Under the pieces are notes generated by a model. The model was not told the DNA's origin and did no database searches. It worked only from the letters and a program-made list of their open reading frames with translations. Positions 26,890 to 41,800 of a DNA stretch of 64,000 nucleotides are shown here, piece by piece. The DNA is from Ficedula albicollis (lineage: Eukaryota > Chordata > Aves > Passeriformes > Muscicapidae): the NCBI RefSeq assembly GCF_000247815.1, contig NC_021678.1:3431425-3495424 (forward strand), read 5' to 3'. How positions within the stretch are numbered: the first letter of the stretch is position 1; each line of letters starts with the position of its first letter. Made by a program: the position numbers and the translations under genes.

Positions 26890-28190
26890 ACCTCAGGAGT
26901 GAGATAGGGCACATGTCAGTTGTTCTGCTGAGCTGTGGTGTGACCTGTGACATTGTGGGACTGTGCCTTAGACAGGGCTGAGGTGCTGCTTCTGGGTTCC
27001 TGTGGGTGTCCTCAATGATATCCACAGTGTGAGAGTGAACTGGCTGGAGGCTCCCGGGATCACAGCCTGGCTCAGCTTGGCAGGTCACCTTGTCACACAG
27101 GGTCACCCAGAGCTGCTTGTGCAGAGCCATTTGCCAGACTCTCTCCAGTGTGTCCGTGTCTCTTTCCCACTGAGGAGTGCAGAACTGGGCCCAGCACTTT
27201 AGGAATGGTGTCACCTGTGCTGAGTAGAGGGGGAGGGTCACTCTAGTGATGCAGCCCCGGGTGCTGGTGCCTTTTTTTGCTGGGAGGGTGTATTGCTGGC
27301 TCCTGGGACCCACAGGTCCTGCTTGGCAGAGCTGTTCCCAGTCTGTCAGCCCCCAGCCTGGGCTGGCTCCTGGGATCACACTCCCCCAGGTGAAGGAAGG
27401 ACTCTGCCTTTGCTTTGTTTGAACACCACAAGGCTCCTGCCCACCCTTTGCTCCTGCTTTTCAGAGTTCACCCAAGTGGCATTGTGACTGTCTGGTGTAC
27501 TGGCCACTCACCCCAGTTACTGTGTCACCAGCAGAGTGCTAAGGGCACTGTGCTCTGTGCATCCTCCACGTCACTGAAAGAGGTTAAATGATTTTGGCTC
27601 TCATATCAGTCCGTGGGAAGTGTCTGTCCTCCTACTGGACTTTGTGCAATTCCCTGCTGGGTCTGGCCACTTGGCCACTTTTCCAGCCACCTCCCTGCCC
27701 TTCTGGCTGCTCCATACTTTGCCAGGTAATCTGAGGGTGTGAGAAGAGCCAGTGTTGAAAGTCTTGCCAAGCCAAGACAGACAACATCCTCTGCGCTCCC
27801 TTCATCCACTGAGATTGTTTCATCCTAGGAGGAGGTCAGGCTGGTGAAGCAGGATTTTCTGCCTTCATGTGTCCATGCTGACTACTCCTGATCACCCTCC
27901 TGTCCTTCAGGTAATTGGAAATGGTTTCCAAAGTTCATCAAGTGTGGCCTCACAGTGACAGCAGCCAACTCCCTCAGCACTCATGGATCCATCCCATCAG
28001 GTCCCATGGGATGAAGTATGTCCAGCCTACTGTCCCCTAACCTGGTCCTCTTCCACTAAGGATAAATCTCCCTTATCTGGATTTCCCCTCTGGCCTCAGG
28101 GCCCTCCAGTTCCCAAAGGCTGGCCTCACTGGCACCCTTCACATCCCTTGCCAGATTCAATTCCAGATGTTTTTTGGCTCTCTTAGCCCC
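26890..28190 (-). mobile_element. CR1 LINE internal fragment, degenerate reverse transcriptase (ORF2)
   Basis: About 1.3 kb in reverse orientation. Minus-strand translation at about 27,135-27,245 gives LPLYSAQVTPFLKCWAQF and DTLERV, matching the LPLYSALVRPHLEYCVQFW...LERVQRR block of avian CR1 ORF2. Upstream on the minus strand (27.24-27.43 kb) NKAKAESFLHLGECDP matches the FNKAKCKVLHLG region. Further upstream the DNA near 27.78-28.02 kb resembles the section before the active site (GACAACATCC, CATGCTGACTACTCCTGATC, CATCCCATCAGGTCCCATGG in plus sense). Frames shift repeatedly and stops interrupt, so it is a dead copy. The 43-bp minisatellite begins directly at its right end. Confidence 0.85.
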
Positions 28191-28207
28191 ATCCCTGCCC
28201 CATCAGT

Positions 28208-30407
<2,200 letters not shown>

Positions 30408-30555
30408 GCTCTTTGCACTTGGCTCTAATCAGGAGCTCTGTGCTCCTCCTGGCCCCTAATTTCAGTCAGCTGCTTGTTGGGATGGTCTGCCCTTCAGCCT
30501 GGAGGTGATGATTCTTTTTATCAGCCATCTCTTTTGGGTCCCTTGCTCCTAGTCC

Positions 30556-30625
30556 CAGTGTCCCACCTGTTCTTGGGCACTTCTAGGGATCCAGGGCAGC
30601 CACAGCTTCTCGGGACAATGGAACC
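30556..30625 (-). mobile_element. Short CR1 fragment
   Basis: CCCACCTGTTCTTGGGCACT, TCTAGGGATCCAGGGCAGCC and ACAGCTTCTC match the inverted middle of the CR1 3' region; both ends are missing. Confidence 0.65.
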
Positions 30626-32320
30626 CTTCTGTGCCTGCGTGCCCACCTCGGTGTGTGGGTGCAGGTGGCTTTCCTGGTGTTTATTTGGACGTGCAGCCGT
30701 GTGTGTGAGCTCCAGGGTGGCAGCAGAAATAGCACAGCTCCTGGCAAAACCCCAGGATACGTGAGAGCCTCCCTGTCTTACTGGATGGATGCAATATTTC
30801 CCTTGGATGGTTCAGCCCGGCTGTGGTGTCCGAGTCGAGGCTGTGTGTGCAGCTTTAGGAAAATAAAGGTTTTATTTCTGTCTGATATTCTCCCCGACTT
30901 GCGTGTTTCCTAATGTATCCAGTCTCTCCAGAAGGGCTGTGCTTCTCCCTCCTTCTCCTCTGCCTATTTATATCCGCGGTGACGTTGCAGGAGTGTTTGC
31001 TTTGGAAGAAATCTCTCCGTCTGAGCCAAACTGAAAGCAAACCTGCAGGAGAAAGCATTCCTTTCTTCTCCTGCCGGGGAGAAGGGAGTCCTGGACAGTC
31101 ATAGGAAATCATCACCTGGCAAGGACAGGAAGCCTGGCAAGGTAAACGCCTTTTTCTGTTTGACTAATGCAGTGACATCCACCCCCAAACCCGTGAACTT
31201 CTCATTCCGGGGGGCGGAGGCGTGAAGCTCCGGGGTGGTTTTTAGAGAGGAGCTGTGAAATGAGTTCTGAAAGCCTCCAGGCTCAGGACAATGGCTCTTT
31301 GAGACTTGTCTCATCAGCTGCTTGCATGCACGGCATCCCAGCGCAGGGGCTGCTGTCCCCCTTCATCAGGTGATGCACAGGGGCTTTTCCTTCTCCCCCC
31401 CCCCCCGGGGGGGGGGGGGAGGGGCTTTTCCTTCCCCCCCCCCCCCCGCTCCCCAAATATTGTGATTGCACTGTGGAAGTGATTTCCTTACGGTAAAACT
31501 GAATATTGCCTTGTCTGTAGCTTTCTCAGCCCTTCAGAGCCCTGGCTCTGAAATACGTGCTCGATCTGAATCTAAAATAAGGAATTTGGATGATGGTTTT
31601 ATGAAGCTGTAAACTGAATAGTGTGTATTGTGTTTGTAAGGCAGTTTGCAAAATATGGGCATTTACTTTTGGTTAAGGCCAGGTTTTCTGACATCTGAAG
31701 CTGCTTTTGCTACTTTTTGTTGCTTGTGACCTGTAGAAGACACAGAAAGTAACACTCAAAGGTTTTGAAGTGCTCAGTATGAAGCTGAGCACGTTTGAAC
31801 CCTTTTTTTTTTTAGAAATGCCAATCCCTGAGCAAATATAACAGTCCAGCATAAATAAACAGCCAGGAAAGCAAGTCTACCTTTCTAGAAATTTGAAGTA
31901 TTTACCTTCACCGTTTTACTCCTTATTAGATATTTTTAACTCCTAACCAAACTGCATTTTTGTGACCTGTAATTGCAGGGGTAAAACCTCTGACAGTGAT
32001 TTTTAGGAAACACAACAGACAGCGGAAGTTCTGTGAAAATGTTCTGGATTCAAGCTCTTTGGTGTGGATGGGGGAGAAATAGAGCTATTCTTGCTCCAGG
32101 AAATTGTGGGTGCAGTACAGTAGTACCCAAGTGAGGTTAACCTTTGGGAGTAGTTACAGGTCCTTAAAAAATAACAGGGATTTCTTTAATTGAGAGCATG
32201 AGAGGGATGGTGGTGTCCCCAGTCTGAGATACACACCTACCCCACTTAACACCTGTGCAATTAGCTCTGTGGTAACCTTGGGTAATCCACTGGGAATAAC
32301 CAGGATGCAGCAGGGTGTAA
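30626..32320. other. Non-coding stretch
   Basis: Contains the C/G runs at 31.4 kb. No exon recognised. Confidence 0.6.
31379..31447. repeat. Duplicated AGGGGCTTTTCCTTC unit with C12-G13 and C14 runs
   Basis: AGGGGCTTTTCCTTC occurs at 31,379 and again at 31,420 (period 41). Each copy leads into a C run (31,395-31,406 and 31,434-31,447). The first C run is followed directly by 13 G (31,407-31,419), making an inverted homopolymer. The G block may be the same sequencing artefact as the longer runs. Confidence 0.8.
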
Positions 32321-32785
32321 CAGAATCACGGAATCATTGAATGGTTTGGGTTGGAAGGACTTTAAAGCCCATCCAGTGCCACCCCCTGCCGTGGGCAGGG
32401 GCACCTCCCACTATCCCAGGCTGCTCCAAGCCCCATCCAGCCTGGCCTTGGACACTGCCAGGGATCCAGGGGCAGCCACAGCTGCTCTGGGCACCCTGTG
32501 CCAGGGCTCCACCATCTTCACAGGGAATACTTCCTTCCCAATATCCCATCTGACCCTGCCCTCTGGCAGTGGGAAGCCATTCCCTGTGTCTTGTCTCTCT
32601 ATCCCTTGTCCCCAGTTCCTCTCCAGCTCTCCTGGAGCCCCTTTAAGCCCTGGCTGGGGCTCTGAGCTCTCCCTGGATCCTTCTCCTCTCCCAGCCTGGC
32701 TCCAGAGCAGAGGGGCTCCAGCCCTTGGAGCATCTCCATGGCCTCCTCTGGACTCACTCCAGCAGCTCCAGCTCCTTCTGTCAGT
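32321..32785 (-). mobile_element. CR1 LINE 3' fragment, about 465 bases
   Basis: Starts AGAATCACGGAATCATTGAA, then TGGTTTGGGTTGGAAGGACT, and extends through CTGCCCTCTGGCAGTGGGAA to CTCACTCCAGCAGCTCCAGC. It is one of the best-preserved copies. It faces the plus-strand copy at 33.06 kb across 270 bases. Confidence 0.93.
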
Positions 32786-33057
32786 ATCAAGCTTGTCTGT
32801 GCTCCTGGAGAAGGGTTTTTGATATTTTGGGGTTTGAAAACACGAACATAATCTGTGTGTTGTGACTGGTGTCAAGAACAGAAATGCAAGTACCAGCACA
32901 GCAAATGCCAGCCAAAATATACGTGATGAATGCCAGGGGAAAGGTATTTGGCCATGGCTTGATTTAGCTGCTCTGTGTATGCTACAGCATGATATGTTTG
33001 TGTTGTAAATACAAGTTAAGTTTAATTAGTGCGTGATGAAGCCCAGGCAGAGCCGGT

Positions 33058-33222
33058 TGCCCAGAGCAGCTGTGGCTGCCCCTGGATCCCTGGAAGTGCC
33101 CAAGGCCAGGCTGGAGGGGCTTGGAGCAGCCTGGGACAGTGGGAGGTGTCCCTGCCCATGGCAGTGGTGGAATGACATGGGCTTTAAAGTCCCTTCCAAT
33201 CCAAACCATTCCATGATTTTAT
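33058..33222 (+). mobile_element. CR1 LINE 3' fragment
   Basis: TTGCCCAGAGCAGCTGTGGC through CCAAACCATTCCATGATTTT. It forms an inverted pair with the 32.3-kb copy. Confidence 0.9.
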
Positions 33223-36200
33223 GCCTTTTGTGATCAAAGCTGCTGAGACCTGGCTTTGGTGGGAGCAGGATGAAGTTCCTTAAGGAAGGTCCTGAAGGAT
33301 GAAGGTCCAGCAGGATGAGGGTCCCTGTTCAAGTTCCTGTTTGGAATTGTAGTGAGAGACAAATAATTCAGGTGCTTGTGGAAAAGTGTCCGTGTAAGAA
33401 ATATGAGCTGGGATTTCATTGAACACTCATATTTTTTATGGGACATATATGCCAGAAAGCAGAATTTTAATGGTCCTGTTAGAAGGACCAGGCTGTTATT
33501 TTTTTATGCATACACAGAGCTTATGCTTGAACATCTTTTAAGAATAAATTGAACTGCAGGTCAAGGTTATAAAAATAAGGTCTGGCAGGCCAAGTTTTTG
33601 TTGCATTTTGATCATTGGTGGAGATGAAAGTACAGTTAGATTTTATCTGAGTGACACCAAAAGCAGCCTTTGCTTGTGGTGTCGTTGCTGCCTGTTCCCT
33701 TTTTTGTAGGATGAGATAAGGGGACGTATAAACACACGCATATAAACCCCTGTAAACCCTTTAAGCCTTTGGGATTAATGGCTCTGGCTTCCTGAGCATA
33801 ATTTGTTCTTTCCAGCTCTTAATTAAGGTCATCCTTAGAACCCAGGTGAACTTGTGGCCAGGGAAGTCACCAGAAGGAGGATGAGAAACGGAATGGTGGA
33901 ATTGCACAGCTCACCCGTGTGTGAAGCCCTGACACAGGATACTGGGAATACAACACCCTGCATCCCTCACAAACAGCTCCTTATCGCTCCTGACGCGTTG
34001 TTCCCTTTGCCCTTGGGGCAGGGGAAGTGTATATTTGAGTATTAGTCCACATCATGCTTATTAATGAGAAAGGCATTGAATAGGTGGGGATGTCAGGGCC
34101 GTTTAACCTGTGGGTATTGACTGCCAGCTGCATAGGGAAAAAAGGGGAACTGGAGGCCGGGATGAATTGATTATGGGTGTTTTATCTTCACACTCTTTGA
34201 GTGGAGTGTCTTTGAGTGCTGGGTCTGCTGCCTGGCTGTGAGGGAGATGCTCCTGGCAGGAGCAGCAGGTGTAGGTCAGGTGTTTGGGATACCAAACATC
34301 TTGCCAAAGAGCCCTAAGGAGTGGATTTCTGCTTTGTGCTCGGTGTGGCTGTGGCCTGCAAACAAACACTCAGGATGTGGAGACAGGGTTGATTTATCTT
34401 TAACAGGAAAAAGCCCCCTCCACACCCACGAACCCTGCTGTTGACCTCTAGCACCAAACATCATCCTGTAGTAACTCTTGCTTTGGTTTTGGGGAGGTGG
34501 CTGGATTTATTTTTGGTTGGTTGGGGTTTGTTGTTTTGAAATGTTTAATTTGCTTGATGTGTCTAAGGCTTTAAAGAAGCCAGAGCACCTGATAGTGCCA
34601 AACTGCTGGTGTACAAACCAGCAGCCTTGTCCCAAGGTGTGGGTCAAACAGCAAACTCTTTTGATGGAAAAATCAGTGGGATGCCAATCTGTGTCCCATT
34701 ACAGTATTTGGTGAGGAAACAATCTGTGACAGAGGCCTTTGGGATGAAATTTTGGGTTTGGAAAAGTTAGAAGCAAACTGGAATTTTGAGTGGTGACTTT
34801 TTTAATGGGAAGTTTTTAACACATATGGGTGATGAGACTTCTGGGAGGGCAGAATAAGTGGATCAGGGAATAGAAGTGGCACTTGCCAAGATGGAAGTGC
34901 TGTAGCTGGATGTGAGATGCAGTCATGTGGGGATGATACCCTGCCCTGTGAAAAATGTCCTTACTGTTGAGTTGGGAGTTTGAAAAGCGTGTCTGGTTTC
35001 TCTTTTTCTCTTTTATGGAAAGCTTCACTCTTCCAGGCTCAAAAGGGACCTCAGTGGTATTGAATTCTTGCTTTGACCTGGATGTGTGATTGCACATGCC
35101 CTGGGTGGAATTGCCATTCCAGAGTGTTTGCCCTGGAGAGCTGCTGGGTGCTCAGCTCTGCAGAGCCACCCCTGGGAAGGTCCAAGTGTTTCTCCAAGGA
35201 CCTAAAGGTCAACCATGACCTTGGACCAAAAAGAGCAGAAGGCTGGGCAGACCCTGCAGCCCGGGGAAGCACACATGATGAGAACCCCAGGAGCAGCTTG
35301 GATGATGAGTGGCGTGGAGTGAAGACACTTCACCTTGAGATCCCGTATCCTGGTGGACCTCCAGGGGTTTGGGATCCCACTCTGCTCCTGCCATCCCTTT
35401 CAGAGTTACAGTGTGTGCACAAGGAATGTTGGTGATCCCTCAGAGCTGTTTGGGGTTTGTAGGGAATGGGGGTGGGCTGGGAGTGCCCGGGATCAGCTCA
35501 GCCACGTGGAGCATCCCGGATTGCAAAACTGCTGCCAGGGCAAAGGACAAGCACGTGTCCAAACAGCAGCACGAGGTGTTTCTTAACTCCCTGCTGGACG
35601 AGGAGCGGGAGGAATTTCCAGCTGATTTTCCAGAGGATTCTGGTTTGCTGCCAGGGTTTGAAATACACCTTCACTCTTGCATATGTGCTGGAGCACATGA
35701 TGCTGAATTTGGAGGAATTCTGCTCAGGGAACTCAGTTCAACTTGCAGGCAAGGCTGATCTTTTTATAGGAGAGAGGGAGAAGAGTGTTTCCTGCGGACG
35801 TTGCTCTGTGAGTCACACGTTACATGACACAGCATTCCTCCCGGGAAACTTAATTGCTGGAACTGATGAGCACATCAGCGCTCTGGAATCTCCCTTTGTG
35901 TTAGCAAACACACCTAAGCACTTCACCTGGTGCTTCTGGAAGTTATTCTGAAAATACTTCAGAGTTTTTAAACTCAGCTGTTTCATGTTTTTTAGTTTCT
36001 CTCAGAACCCCATTAACGTTTCAAAAGCAGCTGTCCATTGACAGCCTTCCACATAAGAGGTTGTAATGGCTGTTAATGCTGTAACACAGATGAAATAATA
36101 ATTATTATTTTATTACATGTGTAATAATAAAGTTTCACATTACTTCTCTAAGTGTTTTAATGCAAACAGAGGTCAGAGTAGTTTTATAATCCTCCTGTAG

Positions 36201-38334
36201 CACATTTTTTCTGATATGTCAGTGACCAGGACAAGTTACTTGAATGTGCTTGAATGATCAACACACATCAGCGCTGGAGCTCGGTAGCAGCCCTTTCTCC
36301 TCAGTGCCAGCAGTAAGCCTCAAATCTGGTTTTTGTGTCACATTGCTCATGTTCTCGTGGGAGAGAAGCAACATCTCTGTGGCCATCTCTGTTCTTCAGG
36401 CGTTTTTCAGGCAATTGTCACTCTGCTGTTGAAGCAGGATGGGGGAAGGTGGAGGTGAAACAGCAACAGCCACTGAACTGAGAGCAGTACTCCCAGATAT
36501 TCAGTCCTATAGAAAGAAAATTATGTCATCAGCTCAGGCTGTCCTCTCTTTCAGCCCTTAGGCTAAATATGTCCTGGCTGGACTGTGTAGGAGAAAAAAA
36601 ACCCTCCTTTGCACATCCTGTGGAAGAGCTAATTGTGTTTCTTTTTATTTGTTATGGGCTTTTCACGGTGTTGTGTTGTATCTGTCTGGATACATGCAGT
36701 ATTTAAATGCACCATGGTTGAAAAGGTGTTCTCAAAGCTCACTTTTAATTACCTGTAATACTCGTCCAACTGTCTTCTCTTCTCCCTTCTGGCCCCACCT
36801 GACTCGTGGGAAAACAGAGCTGGCTTTGTTACGTGCCTTGAGGTCACTGAACTCACACAGGCCTGGATCATGGGGGAAAAAATATCGCCAAGATAAGATC
36901 TGCTGGAGTCACACAAGAGCATTTCTGTCAAATATGAAGGCATTTATTGTCAGGAGGGAGTTACTGAGTTGGCCTCTGGCCTCACCAGGTGACTTCTGCT
37001 GGCCTGAGAGGTGTGTGAGAGCCCGAAGCAGACATGAGTGAGTCCTTGGCCTGTGGCATCTTCTAATTAAGCTGTAAATCTCTTATATATATTCTCAGTG
37101 GGAGGGATTTGCAGGATTGGTACCGATTGAATTACGTCTAAGAAATCTTTAAGTGATGAGCAATTACTGTTTTCACTCCAGAATCCCTCCTGGAAAGGGG
37201 GACCCGGTTGGGCAGATGACATCTGTTGAATATTACAGAGGCCAGTCACCAAAAGATTGCTGCAGAGAAAGGGAGCTCACTGGTGCCTCATTCCATGTCT
37301 CCTCAGATTTTAAATAAAATGGGCCATTCTTAGGTGTCTAAACTTTGTGGAGGAGCTGATGGTGAGCACATTGTTCCCCTGGATACTTGGCTGTCTCCTC
37401 CATGTGTTAGGAACAAGCACTGCTGGACCATGATCAGGGGTGTGGATCTATTAAAAAATCCCAAAGCAGTTACTCATTTAAAATACTTGTTTTCTGTAGG
37501 ACAGGATGAGTGTGGAAGGATTTCTGTGTGCAGCTTCTGAAAATACTTTTTCCACCCTGTGCTTCTTCGATGTGGCTCTGCAGATTCCTCGGTATTCCTG
37601 GCAACAGGCTCCCTCTCTCGGGATGGAGCTCAGAAAACTTGATGCTGCTATTTGTTACTGCCGGTGCCTGTTTTTCAATTTCCACATTATTTCATCTGTG
37701 CAGTGGAAGCAGGCTGCTTCCTACGCCTCTGACTTCACTCCTGGACAGCGTTTCTGTTGGATCCAGCGGACTCGGGAGAGTCCGTGCTCCGCTGGAAAAC
37801 ACTGCCAGCGCTGCTCACCCCATCAGTCTTCCCAACGTGTGACTCAGCCCGCTTTGTGTTGTGGTTTTGTACTGAATTACAGCAACTCCCCGCTGTCCCC
37901 AGGCAGCGGCCAGCAGACATCCTCTGCTCTCTCTCACCTGGGATGCTTTCGCCCCCCTTCCCCGCTGGATCCACGGGCAGGAGGTGCAGTGTCCTTTGGG
38001 ATAGATAGAGGCTGGATGCCAGCCCAGCCCTCGGGGCTGCCCAGCCAGGGACTCTGCTGCTGGCGGCAGCAGTGGGACGGAGCCGAAAGATTCATGGAAA
38101 GCTTGGGGAATTGGTTGTTTTGCTTCGTGTTAGTGTGGTGGAACACATCTTTTCTTTCTGGTGGAGGTTTTTTTTTTTTCTTTGTAGGGTAGGACTTAAC
38201 ATCTGGTACTCATATATATTGGAAAAAGGAGTCCTTCCTCCCTGCAGTGACTCAGAAGTGACACTTAATGAAAGCGTACGGTGGGAATCACAGACTGAAC
38301 TTAGGTGCTAAACGCGTTTCCCCGTGTTTTGGGC
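33223..38334. other. Non-coding stretch upstream of the CpG island
   Basis: AT-rich around 36,090-36,140. Overlapping plus-strand frames at 35.07-35.95 kb (120, 129 and 161 residues) and 37.51-38.19 kb (228 residues) are the only notable coding-like signals. None matches a known family. Confidence 0.55.
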
Positions 38335-38404
38335 GCTGTTGGCCGCTAGAGCAGCGCTGCCGGGAGCTGTTGCACCACCCGCGGCCGGGCTGGCACTCCC
38401 GGCT

Positions 38405-38563
<159 letters not shown>

Positions 38564-38697
38564 TGCTGCCGCCGTTCTCCCGTCGCGGGCGCTCCGTCCC
38601 CTCCTCTCCGGTGCTGACGCAGTGGCGCGCCCGGGGAAGGAGCAGCCGGATCCCCTCTGCATCTCCGCTCACCTCTGCTCCCCGTTTCCCTCCGCAG

Positions 38698-38886
38698 CTG
38701 GGAGGGGAGCCCCGCCGCAGCCCGGCCCGGGAAGTTGGAAGGCAACTTTGAGGGCGGAGGAAGTCGGGGCTGGCGGAGGAGCTGCGGGAGTGGCCGCGTT
38801 ACCCGCCGCCGTGTCCCCGCGCCGCTGCCGGCAGCTGCCAGAGAGGAGCCGCGTTATCTCTGCTATCTGCCGCCTCATCGCCAGGG
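38698..38886 (+). other. Candidate untranslated 5' exon in the CpG island
   Basis: The 3' boundary is a consensus donor, CAGGG|GTGAGT, with GT at 38,887-38,888. The 5' boundary is uncertain. A plausible acceptor (CCCGTTTCCCTCCGCAG, AG at 38,696-38,697) would make this an internal 189-base exon. Alternatively transcription starts inside the island and this is a first exon with a ragged 5' end. The sequence is GC-rich. An open frame runs through it, but its protein is low-complexity Ala/Gly/Arg-rich with no family resemblance, so I treat it as untranslated. Assignment to SGMS1 rests on strand and position only. Confidence 0.45.
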
Positions 38887-41800
38887 GTGAGTAGCTCTGC
38901 TCTCCGGCTGGGTGTGAAGGAGCGTTTGGGCAGCGACAGAGGGACTTGGATACAGTCAGATCTACGGCACAGCTCTGGGGGAGTTGGTCGTCTTTTTGCT
39001 TGGGTGACTTTTTTGAAAGTGGCACTTAAACTTGTGGTTGCTTTGCTGTTTGCTGCTTGGCTTTAATCTTCTTTTTTTAGTTTAGCTTGGTTTAGTTTTA
39101 CTAGAAGGCAGCCAGGCTGCCGGCTCACAGGACAGCAGTGACCTGGCGGTGTGTCCCCCAGATTGCATCAGGGCTGTGTTTCCATCTCCCGCAGGGGCAC
39201 GGAATCTCCCTGTGCTTTGCCTTTGGAGGTTTGTTTGCAGCACACCTGTGGGAGATCACCAGAGTTTACCCAGCGCGGCGCCGGCGTTGTCCGCACAAGC
39301 TACGAGCCGGGGACGATCTGCTGTTCCCTTTGCCGCCTCGGGCAGCTGTCCCCACGCCGAGCGCCCCCTTGGCTGCTGCAGATACCCCCGGGCGGTCGTT
39401 GGCAGTGTTTGTGTGAAAGAGCCGGAGCAGGAAGGCGCCTTGGGCTTCCTGCGGGCTCGCAGGGCGGCTGTGCCTGGGCAGCGTCACCGCTGCCCCCCGG
39501 TGAACGCCGCGCTTGCACGGCAGGGTGGCCCTGGGTGCGAGGACCAGCCCGTGAGTCGCGGGCACAGCACCGATCCTCTCGGAGGGCAGCGGAGCTTTGC
39601 CCGTGAGCTGCGTGCGCCCCGCATCCCTGCCGAGTCTTCCCAGGGGCTGCGATCCTGTTTGTGCGTTTTGGGCACAGCCGCCTTTTCTTCTCATCCTAAA
39701 CCTCTGTGGAACTCAGTGCTTTAATCTGGGAGCTTTCTAATAGATTTAGAGCGATGAGTCAAGGGTTTGGTGTTTTTTTTTTTACTTGGCTTCTGGGGAA
39801 GAAACTAAATCAAACTGCCTGCAGTAGCTCATCTGTGTGTATTTTTTATACATATATTTGTGTATATGCACACACAAGTGTACACACACAGAGAAGAGCT
39901 ACTCCCGGCGTTGGTTTTTAGGCTGTGTGTGTACAGATGGGCACGTGTGTCTGTATAAAAAATGTGTTTTTATAGCAGGGTGGTGTGAGCAAACTGAGAG
40001 GAGCATGAATTTCTTCCTGCTCTGTCAAGTAATACCCTGCCTACTTCATTTGCCAGTTGATTTGGTTATGCAGACAAAGGCAGGAAAACAGACCATAACA
40101 AAACCACTGTTATCTAATCTGCTAAACAGCACTGTCAGGTAAATCATTAACCCATGGGCCCAGTGCCTGTAAAAGCTGCTAAAGAGGTTTTCTGCCCCTG
40201 AAACTCCCATTTTTCCAGAAGGTAAGACGTGAAATTACTTGCAGATCTTGGTTTCACACGTAGGTGTTTGCTGCTGCCGTGGTTTCTGTGCCTGTTAACG
40301 AAGTGCTGTAGTCCAGTGGATTAATGATGGGAGAGGACCTGCTCTCCCTGTGGTGTTTTTCCTAAGGGAGCAGCTCCAGCTGAGGCAGAGGGGAAACACA
40401 GCATTTACTTACTTGTTAACACTGTCATTCATTAATGAAATGTAATTTCACGTGGGTTTATGGCTGATGGAGTGTTTTGCTCAGCAGGTTCATTTCCTGG
40501 CATCCTGTGATTCAAATCCGTTTGAGCTGGGAAGATTTGCTGTGGGTCTTGCTGTGCTTAATTCCACACCAGACTTCTGTTTTGGTTGAATTTTGTTTCT
40601 GTAGGCATGTAAGAGATGGGTTTCTCTGAAGCATTTAATACTTAGAGTCTGCACAGTCCTGCCTGCATGTGCTTTACGTTTTGATCGATCGTGTTGGCAG
40701 CGAGTCTGTTTTGTGTAACTTCAAGCATGGAAAATCTGTAGCACATGGACAACAGCAGAAGTAGTTTCATTTGTGATGTTTGCAGCCATTGCCTGAACAA
40801 AAGAAAAAGGGCCCAAGAAGGACTTAAGCTGTTTTAGTTGCCCATGTCCAAGAGCATGACTCAAAACTTCCAGCTAAACTCCTCTAAGCTCCCTGAGTCG
40901 GTGTTGGAGTTGTGCCTTTCACCCCTAAGCTGAGTCTGTTCTAAGTGCCAAACTCAGCCTGGCTGTCTTCTGCCAAAGGTCTTCCTGGTCCTACCAGGGG
41001 ATTTTCAGGCATCTCCAGGGCGAAAATGAGTCCAAACGAGGACTTGGAGGGCACAGCTCAGTGACCTGGAGCTCGCTTTCGGTGGAGCCCGTGCCCCAGG
41101 AGCTGTGTGCCATTCAGCACGGCTCAGCGCCCTGCACAGCCTGTGCTCTGTGTGCCCGGCTTTCCAGCTGCCTGGGAAAGCTCCAAACTGCTCCTGCTGC
41201 TTGGGAAAGTGCCCTTTTTGCTTGGTTAACTTTACAGCCTGGCTGCACATTAGCTTTTTAAGGCTGAGCTTTTTAAAGCTGCTCTCCCATGTGAGGAGAG
41301 AATTCGAGGATTGCTGTGTCTGGGCTACACCTGACACCAAGTGCCTGAGGGAGGAGATACCCAAATCTGGAGGAAAGGGTGACTCCAGACCTGTCTCCAG
41401 GAGGTGTGAGCTTGTGGAGGGAGATCTCTGTGCTGGGGATACCCCAGCAAGTGCTCCCAGGTGCTGTGTCAGTGACCTGCCTTGCAGAGAACAAGAGTGG
41501 TCCCTCCTCCCCATCCTAGGAGAGCCTGGTACAGCAGCAGATCCATGCTCTGGATCCTTGCTTGAGCCTCTCTCCTCGGAGTTTTGAGGGACAGAAGGAG
41601 CTGATTAGTATCTCAGCCAGTTCAGGTGAGCCATGGTGCTTTGAGTAGCCAGGTTGCCACACTGTGTGTGTGGCCACAGGGGACAAGGAGAAGGAACACG
41701 CGTTCAGAGTGTCTCTGCTGCTCCTTGAGCACTTGCCTCTGGCCTGAGGATAGTTTTTTTGCCAGCAAAATTGCTCTGATGGAGCATTCTGTTTTCTCCA

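Noticed and set aside
37506..38192. 228-residue plus-strand open frame near the CpG island
   Set aside because: Cys/Phe/Ser-rich sequence without a known motif. It ends in a T tract translated as a Phe run.
39149..39724. 191-residue open frame in the second CpG block
   Set aside because: Stop-poor because of CpG and GC richness; two other frames in the same strand are equally open.
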